A stretch of DNA of 45,736 bases from an uncultured Prevotellaceae bacterium (GCA_947304115.1 CAMZAE010000014.1:1-45736); one strand, 5' to 3'; positions 9,190-18,144 are shown, counted from the stretch's first letter. Program-made: numbers and translations. Notes: generated by a model from the sequence alone, not told the origin.

Positions 9190-10128
9190 ATGACGCAGCT
9201 TTGTGATTTTATTGCCCGATGGATGGGCTTGATAGTTCTTGTGGTGGCGGCGGTGTCGATGCTGATGCCCATGTCATTTACATGGATTGACACCAAGACA
9301 ATCAACCCTATGCTTGGCGTGATTATGTTCGGAATGGGTTTGACGCTCTCACCGAAGGACTTCAAGATAGTGTTGAGCCGCCCTAAAGACATTCTTGTCG
9401 GTTGCCTAGCACAATTCACCATTATGCCTTTGTTAGCCTGGATGCTGACCTTGGCTTTCTCGCTGCCTAAAGAGTTGGCCCTCGGTGTGATACTTGTCGG
9501 CTGCTGCCCTGGAGGAACGGCTTCTAATGTCATCACTTATTTGGCAAAGGGCGACTTGGCGCTGTCTGTCGGAATGACGGCCTGCTCTACCCTGCTCGCT
9601 CCCTTCTTGACGCCGCTTTTGGTGTGGATGATGGCTGGTACGATGGTTAATGTCGATACGTTAGGAATGCTGCTGAGCATCGTTTATGTCGTCATTGCCC
9701 CGATAGTTGTCGGCCTTTTGTGCCAGCGTTTCATGCCGAAAGCCACAAAAACCGTCACGCCTTATCTGCCCGCTTTCTCCTCGTTAGCAATTGCCTTGAC
9801 GGTGGGCATTGTCGTGTCGCATAATGCAGAACGCTTGCTAGTGGGAGGATTGATAGTTATCCTCGTTGTTATGCTTCACAACTTGCTCGGCCTTTCGCTG
9901 GGCTTCCTGATTGGTCGCCTGCTGCGTTTACAAAAGCCGAAATGTGTAGCTCTCAGCATCGAGGTCGGTATGCAGAACAGCGGCCTTGCTTCTTCCCTTG
10001 CCGTCATGCACTTCGCCGCCTATCCGCTTGCCACCATCCCAGGAGCCATCTTCAGCGTGTGGCACAACATCAGCGGAGCTTTGGCAGCAAGGATGTTCCA
10101 AAGGAAGTCAACTTCAGACATCCTTTAA
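9190..10128 (+). CDS. Bile acid:sodium symporter (BASS) family transporter
   Basis: An inner-membrane protein of 312 residues with about 9-10 hydrophobic helices. Family motifs are PGGTASNV at about residues 112-119, in the crossover region that binds Na+, and EVGMQNSGLA at about 258-267. BASS proteins cotransport Na+ with organic anions; the substrate (bile salts, pantoate, keto acids or others) cannot be deduced. The gene follows the ABC-F gene through a 34-bp spacer made only of heptamer repeats and may be cotranscribed with it. The 3' end overlaps the convergent mutS2 gene by 15 bp. Confidence 0.93.
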   Translation: MTQLCDFIARWMGLIVLVVAAVSMLMPMSFTWIDTKTINPMLGVIMFGMGLTLSPKDFKIVLSRPKDILVGCLAQFTIMPLLAWMLTLAFSLPKELALGVILVGCCPGGTASNVITYLAKGDLALSVGMTACSTLLAPFLTPLLVWMMAGTMVNVDTLGMLLSIVYVVIAPIVVGLLCQRFMPKATKTVTPYLPAFSSLAIALTVGIVVSHNAERLLVGGLIVILVVMLHNLLGLSLGFLIGRLLRLQKPKCVALSIEVGMQNSGLASSLAVMHFAAYPLATIPGAIFSVWHNISGALAARMFQRKSTSDIL

Positions 10129-12651
10129 TTCCACGACCGTAATGCCTGCCCCACCGAACTGGACATGTTCGTCGTGAACAGAAGTGACACCAGGAACAGT
10201 GTTCAAATACTGGCGGATGGCCTGCCGAAGTGCTCCAGTGCCTGTGCCGTGAAGAATGCGGACGCGAGAAGCGTTAACTAAAAAAGCATCATCAATGAAA
10301 TATGTGACAGCCTGAAGTGCTTCGTCTGCCCGCATTCCGCGAACATCTATTTCCTGCTTAAAGTCAAGATGCTTCTGACGAATGCTGTCTTGTGTCTGAC
10401 GGCTCACAAAAACAGTTTGTGTTTCGCCATTCTCCCTTCCTTTTGGGGGAACGGAGGAAACTTCCAGCTTCTTTATATCAACCAAAATGCGCATCATGCC
10501 GAAGGTGACGGTTGCCTGTTTTCCTTCAATGGCAGTAATTGTGCCGACGGAGGTCTGTCCCTTGATGCGGACACTATCACCAACAGCAATAGGATTAGGC
10601 GCATCGGTATTTTTTATTTTATGTTTTGAATTATTCATCGGTTCAGAGAGAACCTGTTTCTTTGCCTCCTGCCTCTCTTTATGCCGCTTCCTGCGCTCTT
10701 CTATCTGGCGACGTTTCTTCTCCACATATGCATCGAGTTCTTCTTGGCTCATCTGCATGACTTCATCGCGGAAAGTCTGCAGTTGCTGCCGTGCAGTACG
10801 TGTCCGCTCCTTTTCGGCTTGTGCCTCGCGAATCTCGCGAATAGTGTTCTCTATCTGGGCATTAGCTGCTGCAAGTATCTTTTCCGCCTCTGTTTTTGCC
10901 TCTCGAATGATTTCCTTTCGCTTGCCTCGCAGTTCCTCTATCTCACGCTCGTACTGCTCGATAGTCTGTACCATCTGCTTCTCCTGCGAGTGAATCGTTT
11001 GCCGCTTGCCTTCCCAGTAGCGCTTATCGCGAGTGATGTCGAGCAGGTATTTGTCGGCATTGACATATTCCTGCCCTACCAGTTCCGTTGCATCTGCAAT
11101 CACTTCTTCCGGAATGCCTATCTTACGTGCAATCTCAATGGCGAAACTGCTGCCGGGATTACCTATCTGCAACTGGAATAGCGCTGCCATCTTTTGACGG
11201 TCATAGAGCATTGCGCCATTCACCACCCCCTGCGTGTCTTCCGCAAAATGCTTAAGATTCTGGTAGTGTGTTGTAATAACGCCAAAAGTCCCTTTCTCGA
11301 CGAAGCGTTTCAGAACAGCCTCGGCAATTGCACCGCCTATGGTAGGCTCTGTGCCACCGCCAAACTCATCTATTAATAATAATGTATTAGGTGTGCAACC
11401 CGCCATCATGCGCTTCATGTTGAGGAGGTGGCTGCTGTAAGTGCTCAAATCATCTTCTATGCTTTGCTCGTCGCCAATATCAATGAAGATTTTCTCAAAG
11501 ATGCCGGCCCTTGAACCATCTGCAACAGGAACAGGCAAACCACATTGAAGCATATACTGAAGAAGCCCTACGGTCTTGAGGCAGACACTCTTGCCACCAG
11601 CATTCGGGCCACTGATGATGAGGATGTGCCTCTTGCGGTTAAGCATAATGCTAAGAGGTACAATCTTCTGTCCTTGCTTACGGAGCTTGGCCTCAAGGAG
11701 AGGATGACGGGCGTCATACCAGTCAATGAGAGGCGTTGAATAGATTTCAGGTGAGAGGCCTGCGATTGCTTTTGCGAAGTGATGCTTGGCAATGAGGAAC
11801 TCGATGTCTGCCAGGAACTCGAAGCCTCGCAGCAATTCCTTTATGTTTGGGCGAAGCTGTTCGGCGAACTCGCGAAGGATGCGAATCAACTCACGCTGCT
11901 CTTCTGCTTCCAGTTCGCGTATGCGGTTATTGGCTTCCACTACTTCGGCTGGTTCGATAAAGACAGTCTTGCCTGTTGCACTTTCGTCGTGAACAATGCC
12001 CTTAATGCGGCGCTTCATGGCAGGGGCAACAGGAATGACCAATCGTCCGTCGCGCATGGCAGGCGTGACGTCTTTTTCAACCAATCCTTCTTTTTGGGCA
12101 ACTTTGAGGATGTTCGTAAGTGTCCGGCTAACGCTTCCTTCTGCTCTCTTCAACTCTCGCCGAATTGTGGCGAGTTCACTGGTAGCCTCATCCTTGATGC
12201 GGCCGTACTTATCCAATATCTGTTCAAGGCGGCGGGTAATAGGCGAGAAGGTAAAGACACCTTCCGCAAGCTTCGCCAAAGCGGACCTTTCCACCCCTCC
12301 CCTTAAAGAAGAGTTAGAAGGGGACTCTGTTTCCCTGACGATTGCAACCCATCCATGCAGTGTCCTCAATGCCCGAAGCAATTCCCAGATGGTCTGCTCT
12401 TCAAAGTATGCGCCTTCGATACGGATGCGAAGAATATCACCTCTTAAATCAAAGAAATCTTGTTCTGGTAAGTCAGTGGAAGTCTGTAGGATATAGCTTA
12501 ACTCTGCAAGCTGTTGGTGAAGCGTCGTCACGCCTTCATGTTCGGAAAGGAACTGCATGGCTTCCACCCGCTCATGTCCCAATGGGCTGAGGCAATAACC
12601 ATGCAGCATGGCACGAATCTCGTTGAAGCCAATCTTCTCTTCAAAAGACAT
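10114..12651 (-). CDS. mutS2: Endonuclease MutS2
   Basis: A DNA- and ribosome-associated MutS homologue without the mismatch-recognition domain. It suppresses recombination or splits collided ribosomes. The 845-residue protein has the MutS core and clamp helices, Walker A GPNAGGKS at about residue 347, and DEFGGGTEP as the Walker B region. A long coiled coil (about 520-640, rich in E/K/R) follows, then a KOW-like segment (AVGDSVRIKGQTSVGTITAI) and a C-terminal Smr nuclease domain (IDVRGMRADEAL, and HGTGTGALR near the end). Two short GC-rich repeat elements are read in frame: residues about 109-120 (SPSNSSLRGG) and about 730-740 (SVPPKGREN). It lies downstream of the S9 peptidase gene, separated by an octamer inverted repeat. 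Confidence 0.96.
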   Translation of the reverse strand: MSFEEKIGFNEIRAMLHGYCLSPLGHERVEAMQFLSEHEGVTTLHQQLAELSYILQTSTDLPEQDFFDLRGDILRIRIEGAYFEEQTIWELLRALRTLHGWVAIVRETESPSNSSLRGGVERSALAKLAEGVFTFSPITRRLEQILDKYGRIKDEATSELATIRRELKRAEGSVSRTLTNILKVAQKEGLVEKDVTPAMRDGRLVIPVAPAMKRRIKGIVHDESATGKTVFIEPAEVVEANNRIRELEAEEQRELIRILREFAEQLRPNIKELLRGFEFLADIEFLIAKHHFAKAIAGLSPEIYSTPLIDWYDARHPLLEAKLRKQGQKIVPLSIMLNRKRHILIISGPNAGGKSVCLKTVGLLQYMLQCGLPVPVADGSRAGIFEKIFIDIGDEQSIEDDLSTYSSHLLNMKRMMAGCTPNTLLLIDEFGGGTEPTIGGAIAEAVLKRFVEKGTFGVITTHYQNLKHFAEDTQGVVNGAMLYDRQKMAALFQLQIGNPGSSFAIEIARKIGIPEEVIADATELVGQEYVNADKYLLDITRDKRYWEGKRQTIHSQEKQMVQTIEQYEREIEELRGKRKEIIREAKTEAEKILAAANAQIENTIREIREAQAEKERTRTARQQLQTFRDEVMQMSQEELDAYVEKKRRQIEERRKRHKERQEAKKQVLSEPMNNSKHKIKNTDAPNPIAVGDSVRIKGQTSVGTITAIEGKQATVTFGMMRILVDIKKLEVSSVPPKGRENGETQTVFVSRQTQDSIRQKHLDFKQEIDVRGMRADEALQAVTYFIDDAFLVNASRVRILHGTGTGALRQAIRQYLNTVPGVTSVHDEHVQFGGAGITVVELKDV
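10430..10464. repeat. GC-rich repeat element inside mutS2 (Smr-proximal)
   Basis: On the coding strand it has CCTCCGTTCCCCC followed by AAAAGGAAGGGAG, closely similar to the element in the TRIC-DUF5103 junction (24949-24983). It is translated as SSVPPKGRENG. Confidence 0.6.
12291..12325. repeat. GC-rich repeat element inside mutS2 (N-terminal part)
   Basis: CCACCCCTCCCCTTAAAG and GAGTTAGAAGGGGAC form imperfect palindromic arms. The coding strand gives TESPSNSSLRGGVE in frame. Confidence 0.6.
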
Positions 12652-12654
12652 ATA

Positions 12655-12755
12655 TAGTCGTTTGGTTGTTTAGTCGTTTGGTCGTTTGGGAAAGTTAGCT
12701 TTTGGTGTTAGTAATATCCCTAAACAACCAAACGACTAATCACCCAAACGACTAA
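12655..12755. repeat. Octamer arrays in inverted orientation filling the S9 peptidase-mutS2 spacer
   Basis: Left arm 12655-12686: TAGTCGTT, TGGTTGTT, TAGTCGTT, TGGTCGTT. Right arm 12724-12755: AACAACCA, AACGACTA, ATCACCCA, AACGACTA. The right arm is the reverse complement of the left with three mismatches in 32 positions, so the RNA can fold into a 32-bp stem with a 37-nt loop. The pair begins 4 nt from the mutS2 start codon and ends 2 nt before the S9 stop codon. Confidence 0.85.
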
Positions 12756-12757
12756 CT

Positions 12758-15202
12758 CTACTTCAAATTCTTTTCCGGATACATGGTATTCCACCAAGTG
12801 GGATCATCCTGTAGCCAGCGGGCAAACCAAGCCATGATGCTGTCGTGCCAGCGGATGCGTTTGTCGTAGTTGAGGATGTGATGGTTCTCGCCCTCTACGG
12901 TAATGAAGGCTGTCTCCCGTCCAAGCAGTTTGAGTGCCGTAAACATCTGGATGCTTTCATTGATGGGCACGTTGGTGTCTGCTCCGCCATGCATGAACAA
13001 GATGGGCGTGTGCACTTTGTCGGCATTGAAGAGCGGTGCGTGTCCGCTGTAGAGTTGCAAATTGTTCCAAGGATAGGAGTGTGCTGCTGCCGTGGTGTTG
13101 TAGGTGTAGCCCCAATAGCCGAAGCCCCAGTAGCTGGCAGGGTTGCTGATGCCAGCATGACTCATGGCAGCGGCGAAGATATCGGTCACGGTTTGCAGGT
13201 ACATGGTCATAAATCCTCCGTAGCTGGCTCCCATACATCCTATCTTGCTGGCATTGACGAAGGGGTGTTCCTTGCAGAACTGCTTGGTCCCCTGAATGAT
13301 GTCATCGGCAGTATAGTCACCGTAGGCATTGACGTGTCGCGCGGCAAATTCCTGACCGAAGCCGCTGCAGCCGGATGGCTGAATGACATATACGACATAG
13401 CCCATTGCTGCCCATTCCTGATAGTTGTAGTAACTGTCGAGGTATCGACCAACGGGTGCGCAGCCGCCATAGTAATATACGAGCATGGGATATTGCTTTT
13501 CCTTGTCGAAATAAGGAGGCAAGTAATAACAGCCATAGATGGTGTCGCCCCGTTCTGCACGGAAGTTCCAGTCGTGGCATTCGCCAAGCTGTATGTCCTT
13601 AAGGCGTGTGGGGTTGAGGTCGCAGAGCACCTTTTCCTTGCCCGTCTTGAGGTTGCGGAGCCAGCAGCGGTCTGTACTCATGCTGCTTTCGCCGATATAG
13701 GCGAGGAATGGCGTCTCTTTGGCGAGGCTGAAGCTGCCATAGATATATGGTTCGGCAAGGGGCAGCATCTCGGCTTTACCGTCTTTTGGGTTGATGCGAT
13801 AGAGACTCTGTAGGTCGCGGTTCTCGCAGAGGACATAAATCATGCCGTCCTGTTCTGACCATTGATAGGAAGATACGGAGGGGGCGAAGTCGCGTGTCAG
13901 GCATCGAACTTCTTTTGTCTGCAGGTCAATGAGGAAAAGCTCGTACTCGTAGCTGCTGGGGGTAACGCCCTCTGGCAGTGTGCATCCTATGCCGCCGAAT
14001 GCTTCCGGGCTTCCCACGACAGTGACATATTTATCGTCGGGCGACAAGGTGTAAGATCTGATGAAGCCTTCGTGACAGACGAGTGTGTCTGCCGTTCCTG
14101 TCGCGGGGTCGAAGAGGAGCAGGTCGGTAAAGTTGAAGGGGCGTTCCGTCAAGTCGTCAGAATGACAAGAGATAAGGAAGCGGCTTGCATCCTTGTTCGG
14201 AGTGGCATAGACATTGCGGGCACCCTTTGTGATGGGTGTTGTGATGCCTGTCTCTATGTCATAGAGGGAATAGTTGCGTCGGTTGCGCCAGCCTGGTTGA
14301 CGGTCGTCGGGCTTAAGGATTTGATGTACGTCCTTGTTCTTTTCTTCTGCCACTTTCTCGTCGATGGTCACAAGGAAGTGCTTCATGTCGCGAGTAAGAG
14401 AGGCATATCCCCTTCCGCTGTATTTGCCGACGAAAGAGTGTTCTCCCGTCTTAATGTCAACCTTTTCGTAGCACCAGGTTCCTTTGTTTTCTCGGTAGGA
14501 GCGAAGATAGCAGTCGCCTTTAGGCAACCAGTATTGGAAGCCGTCAAGGAAGAACTCCTTTCCTGTTGCTGTTTCGATGAAGACATCTTTTCTTTCCACC
14601 TCGCCTCCTTTGTATGTGATGCTCTTGCGGATGCGGGCATACTTTCCGGAACTGGACAGTTCAACGCCGCTGATGCGTTCTCCGTGCATCATGTCGGCAT
14701 TCGTCCAATAGCGCTTGCCTGTGGGATTTATGTCAATGTCCTGTTCGCTCTCCACGGCGATGCGGAGCGTGTCGGACTTGTCACCTTTGTGTAGAAGCTT
14801 GATGCACACTTCGTGCCTGCCAGGGACAAGTTCAAATTCGCCGCCCTGTTCACTCTCGTCAATAAAAAGTTTGTGCTTGCTATCACATTTCACGTTGACC
14901 TTGCCCTTGGCGAAGCCTGTGTTCTGCATGGTGAAACAAGCCATATAGATTCCCTCTGACCCGCTCCCTGTGGGAAGAGCAAAAGGAAGCCCCTCCATAG
15001 AGGGAGAGATTTGGCAAGGGTTTGTGTATCCACTCATATAGACGTCGTCCAAATCAATCCGATTTCCCTCTGTGTCGAGGGTGTCGGTCATCAAAGGCTT
15101 TGCTATACGATAAGGGCCGACCAAGCGAATGGATGTGACATCGGTTGTTCCTGCCACCAGCATTTGCGGCAGGAGGCACAAAGCAAATAGTAATTTTCGC
15201 AT
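12758..15202 (-). CDS. S9 family serine peptidase (DPP IV / prolyl oligopeptidase type)
   Basis: An exported peptidase of 814 residues, expected to remove dipeptides or cleave after proline in the periplasm. The signal peptide is MRKLLFALCLLPQMLVAG. A beta-propeller-like N-terminal part (about 150-560) is followed by an alpha/beta-hydrolase domain. The catalytic Ser lies in GASYGGF (about 660), Asp in HGGADTNVP (about 737) and His in GENHHI (about 774). It follows the DUF4293 gene by 30 nt on the same strand, so it may be the end of the bamD-rpoZ-DUF4293 transcript. Residues about 65-84 (SPSMEGLPFALPTGSGSEG) come from a GC-rich repeat element read in frame. Confidence 0.93.
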   Translation of the reverse strand: MRKLLFALCLLPQMLVAGTTDVTSIRLVGPYRIAKPLMTDTLDTEGNRIDLDDVYMSGYTNPCQISPSMEGLPFALPTGSGSEGIYMACFTMQNTGFAKGKVNVKCDSKHKLFIDESEQGGEFELVPGRHEVCIKLLHKGDKSDTLRIAVESEQDIDINPTGKRYWTNADMMHGERISGVELSSSGKYARIRKSITYKGGEVERKDVFIETATGKEFFLDGFQYWLPKGDCYLRSYRENKGTWCYEKVDIKTGEHSFVGKYSGRGYASLTRDMKHFLVTIDEKVAEEKNKDVHQILKPDDRQPGWRNRRNYSLYDIETGITTPITKGARNVYATPNKDASRFLISCHSDDLTERPFNFTDLLLFDPATGTADTLVCHEGFIRSYTLSPDDKYVTVVGSPEAFGGIGCTLPEGVTPSSYEYELFLIDLQTKEVRCLTRDFAPSVSSYQWSEQDGMIYVLCENRDLQSLYRINPKDGKAEMLPLAEPYIYGSFSLAKETPFLAYIGESSMSTDRCWLRNLKTGKEKVLCDLNPTRLKDIQLGECHDWNFRAERGDTIYGCYYLPPYFDKEKQYPMLVYYYGGCAPVGRYLDSYYNYQEWAAMGYVVYVIQPSGCSGFGQEFAARHVNAYGDYTADDIIQGTKQFCKEHPFVNASKIGCMGASYGGFMTMYLQTVTDIFAAAMSHAGISNPASYWGFGYWGYTYNTTAAAHSYPWNNLQLYSGHAPLFNADKVHTPILFMHGGADTNVPINESIQMFTALKLLGRETAFITVEGENHHILNYDKRIRWHDSIMAWFARWLQDDPTWWNTMYPEKNLK
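14951..15009. repeat. GC-rich palindromic element inside the S9 peptidase gene
   Basis: Arms include GGAAGCCCCTCCATAG and AGGGAGAG, with TCCCTCTGACCCGCTCCCTG nearby. Both halves resemble those of the ABC-F element. It is in frame and encodes SPSMEGLPFALPTGSGSEG. Confidence 0.55.
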
Positions 15203-15232
15203 GAGCTAATGATTGTTGAATGACAAAAAGGC

Positions 15233-15718
15233 CTAACGGAGGCGGTCAAGAGATCGGACCAGCATCTCGTCCTTCAGGATGCTGCGGAACGCGAGATAGA
15301 GCAAGATGAGGGCTGCTGCGGGAAGGGCTGCTGTCCAATGCGGACGATAAAGCGTCAGTGCCGGACTAATCAAATAGAAGCAAATGACGCCATAGGCAAT
15401 GTACCAGAACACCAGCAGTATCATGCTGAATGTGGCCACTCGCATCTGTAAAGCACGATGCCTGAAAAACCAGATGTCGATGAACATCAAGGCCGTCGCA
15501 ATGACGAGAAGCCCCATCAGTACCGGGCAAAAGTAGAACACATGCTTGCCTTCCGAGACGAACCACAGGTTGTACATCTCCACCTCTGAATAGCTGCCGA
15601 AGAGTTCTGCCAATATGCCTGTCTTGCATGGCACAAAATGTGCAACAGGCGAGCACAGGCAACCAATGCATAGCAACATGGCTGCGAGCAGGTAGAGGGT
15701 TTGAATCCTTTGAATCAT
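15233..15718 (-). CDS. DUF4293 family membrane protein
   Basis: A 161-residue protein with four predicted membrane helices, beginning MIQRIQTLYLLAAMLLCIGC, the characteristic N-terminus of the Bacteroidetes family DUF4293. Function is unknown. Its position directly behind rpoZ (23-nt gap) and bamD is an arrangement I recall from many Bacteroidales, which suggests a housekeeping envelope role. The short periplasmic loops carry no recognisable catalytic motif. Confidence 0.85.
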   Translation of the reverse strand: MIQRIQTLYLLAAMLLCIGCLCSPVAHFVPCKTGILAELFGSYSEVEMYNLWFVSEGKHVFYFCPVLMGLLVIATALMFIDIWFFRHRALQMRVATFSMILLVFWYIAYGVICFYLISPALTLYRPHWTAALPAAALILLYLAFRSILKDEMLVRSLDRLR

Positions 15719-15741
15719 AAAAAGCGAAAAGGAATTACCCT

Positions 15742-16077
15742 TTAATCTAAAATCGAGGCTTCTTTGCTAGGATTGCGATAATAAATCTTGTCGTCGATGA
15801 ACTCCTGGGTTGCCATAAGGGTTGGCTTGGGGAGCTTTTCGTAGTAGCGGCTGATTTCTATCTGCTCACGGTTCTCGAACACCTCGTCAAGGTTGTCCTG
15901 TGTGCTTGCAAACTCAGAGAGTTTCTTGCTCAGTTCCTGCTTGATTTCGGCAGATATCTGATTGGCACGTTTGCCAATGATAACTACACTCTCGTAGATG
16001 TTGCCTGTTTCTTCACAAAGGCTCATCGGATCTCTGTTCACTGTGTCGCTGGGAGCGGTTGTTTTCTTATAGTCCAT
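15742..16077 (-). CDS. rpoZ: DNA-directed RNA polymerase omega subunit, Bacteroidetes type
   Basis: A small subunit that stabilises the beta' fold in RNA polymerase. The ATG at 16077 (MDYKKTTAPSDTV) is the natural start; a longer open frame upstream runs into the bamD 3' end and is not protein-like. The conserved region IIGKRANQISAEIKQEL (about residues 33-49) is the omega/RPB6 helix. The tail REQIEISRYYEKLPKPT and the end KIYYRNPSKEA are typical of the Bacteroidetes form. It lies 53 nt downstream of bamD and 23 nt upstream of the DUF4293 gene. Confidence 0.9.
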   Translation of the reverse strand: MDYKKTTAPSDTVNRDPMSLCEETGNIYESVVIIGKRANQISAEIKQELSKKLSEFASTQDNLDEVFENREQIEISRYYEKLPKPTLMATQEFIDDKIYYRNPSKEASILD

Positions 16078-16130
16078 CTCTATTTTGATTTGTAAGTTTG
16101 TAAAATCTTCTTGTTCTATATGAATTAGCA

Positions 16131-17135
16131 TTACTTGTCCCTGTAATCCTTGCCATGTATGGCTCCACCGATAATATTGATAAGCCATCCGAAAGGCTTG
16201 GAATCTTTCTTATCCGTTTCTACATCCGGGAGCGATTGTTTCTTGCCGGCATTCTCTTCTTTCGTAACAATGCTATCATCGTCAATCAAAGCACCCTTCT
16301 TGGTGATGACCTGCTCCGAGTATTTTAAGATAAAGTCTGCATCCTTCATGTACTGGCTTTCCGGAAAGTCGTTCTGGAAAGCATAGTATTCATCGACGGC
16401 ATCGCGGAAACGCGCCACACGTTTCTCCTCTATGCTTTGCCGGGCAAGTTGATACTTGGCTCTCAGAACCAAAATGGATAGGTCTTCACGAAGACCGGCC
16501 GAGGCATAGGGATAATCTTTCAGGGCATTCTGTGCCGTCACCACGCACGCCTCGTAATTGTTGCCTCCATAAATGGAATTGAGCGTATAGGTTCCGAGGT
16601 CGTAATACAATTTGGCAGACAGATATTCTTTCTTGACGAGCTTGTCCTGCAAGTCGTAGATAATGTCCACCACCTGTGACTTGAGGCTTGTCTTTGGGCA
16701 ATAGTCAAGGAAATTCTGGAATTCGGTGATGGCTTCCATGGTGCTTGACTGGTCGAGGCGTATGTCGGCGGTCTGCTTGTAGAGCGCATAGCCGCTGCCC
16801 CAACGGGCCAGCTCCATGTATTGCCCCTTGGGATATGACTGGTAGTATTTCTTGAAGAACATGGCGGCAGACTCATAATCCCGTGCCTTCAGGTTGCTTT
16901 CTGCAAGCAGATAGAGACTTTCCTCTCCGTAGGAAGTCCCTTTCAGCGGAGCAATCAGCAGACTGAGCAGTTCTGCGGCCTGGCGATAATGGCCTTCTGC
17001 GTAGAGAGCTTTGGCTGCCTCGTACTTGTACTCGTAATCGTAACTCTTGAGCACGGCACTATACTCGCTGCATGACACGAAGAACAGGGGGCAGCAAGCA
17101 AGGAGCAAGAACAGAAATCTATATATACCACTCAT
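16131..17135 (-). CDS. bamD: Outer-membrane assembly lipoprotein BamD
   Basis: A periplasmic TPR lipoprotein of the BAM complex that folds beta-barrels into the outer membrane. The ATG at 17135 (MSGIYRFLFLLLACCPLFFVSC) is chosen because the longer start at 17156 overlaps the -7 box TATCTTTG. The lipobox is FVSC. TPR-like helices follow (YKYEAAKALYAEGHYRQAAELL; YEEA-type pairs; AMFFKKYYQSYPKGQYMELARW; AITEFQNFLDYCPKTS). The C-terminal 40 residues are polar and likely disordered. The leader would be only a few nucleotides. rpoZ follows downstream. Confidence 0.92.
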   Translation of the reverse strand: MSGIYRFLFLLLACCPLFFVSCSEYSAVLKSYDYEYKYEAAKALYAEGHYRQAAELLSLLIAPLKGTSYGEESLYLLAESNLKARDYESAAMFFKKYYQSYPKGQYMELARWGSGYALYKQTADIRLDQSSTMEAITEFQNFLDYCPKTSLKSQVVDIIYDLQDKLVKKEYLSAKLYYDLGTYTLNSIYGGNNYEACVVTAQNALKDYPYASAGLREDLSILVLRAKYQLARQSIEEKRVARFRDAVDEYYAFQNDFPESQYMKDADFILKYSEQVITKKGALIDDDSIVTKEENAGKKQSLPDVETDKKDSKPFGWLINIIGGAIHGKDYRDK

Positions 17136-17144
17136 ATCAGGGCG

Positions 17145-17152
17145 CAAAGATA
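17145..17152 (-). promoter_or_regulatory. -7 promoter element (TATCTTTG) of bamD
   Basis: Matches TAnnTTTG. The TTTG ends 9 nt before the ATG at 17135, implying a near-leaderless transcript. Confidence 0.7.
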
Positions 17153-17237
17153 CCATTTTTTCTGTTCACAGCCAAAAGTGAAAGCGTGAAAAAGCGCTTA
17201 CAACATTATTTTTTAACGATTATTGGCTTTCTGCAGG

Positions 17238-17855
17238 TTATGGAAGCCCGTCAAACAAGTGGGCAGATGTATCCTGGCGTGAAGTTGCAATCGTCAGGAT
17301 GTAGTTCCTATAAGGATTTTCTATGGTCCGCAGTTCTATCCCCTTTGTCTTGTCGGGTTCAAGGACATGATGCAGTTCGTCTGTTATGCCGGTGCCATAG
17401 AGTTTCAGGACAGCCTCCTTCTGCGTCCACAAGCGTGTGAAGGCAATGTCAGGGAAAGGCGAGCGGAAGATTGCCCCTTCTTCCTTCGGACTCATTGTGT
17501 GGCGAACAAGGTCGGGCTTGGCTGTCCTTATCCTTTCTATGTCCAAGCCACAGGGACGGTCTGAGAGGAAACAACCCACAGCCTCCTTGCAATGGCTTAT
17601 GCTGAAATGAATGTCGGGATGTTCCTTCAAGAATGGCTTGCCGTGTTCATTGTAAGAAAAAGTGGGACACCCCTCAATGCCGTAGCACATCCGCAGTCCC
17701 CGAAGCAGTTCAATATAAGCTACAGCACACTCCGCCCTGCCCTGCAAGTATTTATACCGCAAAGCCTTCTCGCGACGCCACACAGGAAGGGCGGCGAGAA
17801 GCACTTCCACTTGTTCCTCGTCGAGGTCTGCGATGTGGTCGTTGATACAGAGCAT
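17238..17855 (-). CDS. 4'-phosphopantetheinyl transferase (Sfp type)
   Basis: Transfers 4'-phosphopantetheine from CoA to a carrier-protein serine. Motifs are FSISHC (about residues 85-90), GLDIERI with the Mg-binding Asp and Glu (about 103-109), and RLWTQKEAVLKLYGTG (about 143-158). The length of 205 residues is typical. The ATG at 17855 overlaps the TGA of the upstream small gene as TGATG, so translation is coupled. A reading from TTG 17858 is possible but less likely. No polyketide, peptide synthetase or aryl-polyene cluster is in the window, so the carrier protein served is not visible here. Confidence 0.9.
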   Translation of the reverse strand: MLCINDHIADLDEEQVEVLLAALPVWRREKALRYKYLQGRAECAVAYIELLRGLRMCYGIEGCPTFSYNEHGKPFLKEHPDIHFSISHCKEAVGCFLSDRPCGLDIERIRTAKPDLVRHTMSPKEEGAIFRSPFPDIAFTRLWTQKEAVLKLYGTGITDELHHVLEPDKTKGIELRTIENPYRNYILTIATSRQDTSAHLFDGLP

Positions 17856-18130
17856 CAAGTATATGACGGCTTGTCAACCTCCTCTACGAAAGCGGCGTCG
17901 TGATGTCCTGTCATGTGCCAGCAAATGGCACACTTCCTTTGGGGAGGCAGAGCAAGCCAGGCTTTCGTCACTTCCCTCGGATCGGCATCTTTGTTGCCCA
18001 GCAATTTCAGAGCCAAATGTTCGCGGGTGTTCTTTGCCTCCAAATTACGAAGAGGACGAATGGGGAGACCTACAAACCACTCATCAGCAAAGGCTTCTGT
18101 AACGTCACTGCATTTTTGCGGAATAATCAT
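17855..18130 (-). CDS. Small protein of unknown function, coupled to the phosphopantetheinyl transferase
   Basis: 91 residues, soluble, with no signal peptide and no motif I can name. The C-terminal half has CAICWHMTGHHDAAF, a Cys/His-rich patch that might bind metal. A -7 promoter element lies 32 nt upstream and the stop codon overlaps the start of the transferase gene (TGATG). That supports a real gene and a shared transcript. The function may relate to carrier-protein modification, but this is inference from position only. Confidence 0.6.
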   Translation of the reverse strand: MIIPQKCSDVTEAFADEWFVGLPIRPLRNLEAKNTREHLALKLLGNKDADPREVTKAWLALPPQRKCAICWHMTGHHDAAFVEEVDKPSYT

Positions 18131-18144
18131 GTCTTTTATGTTTT

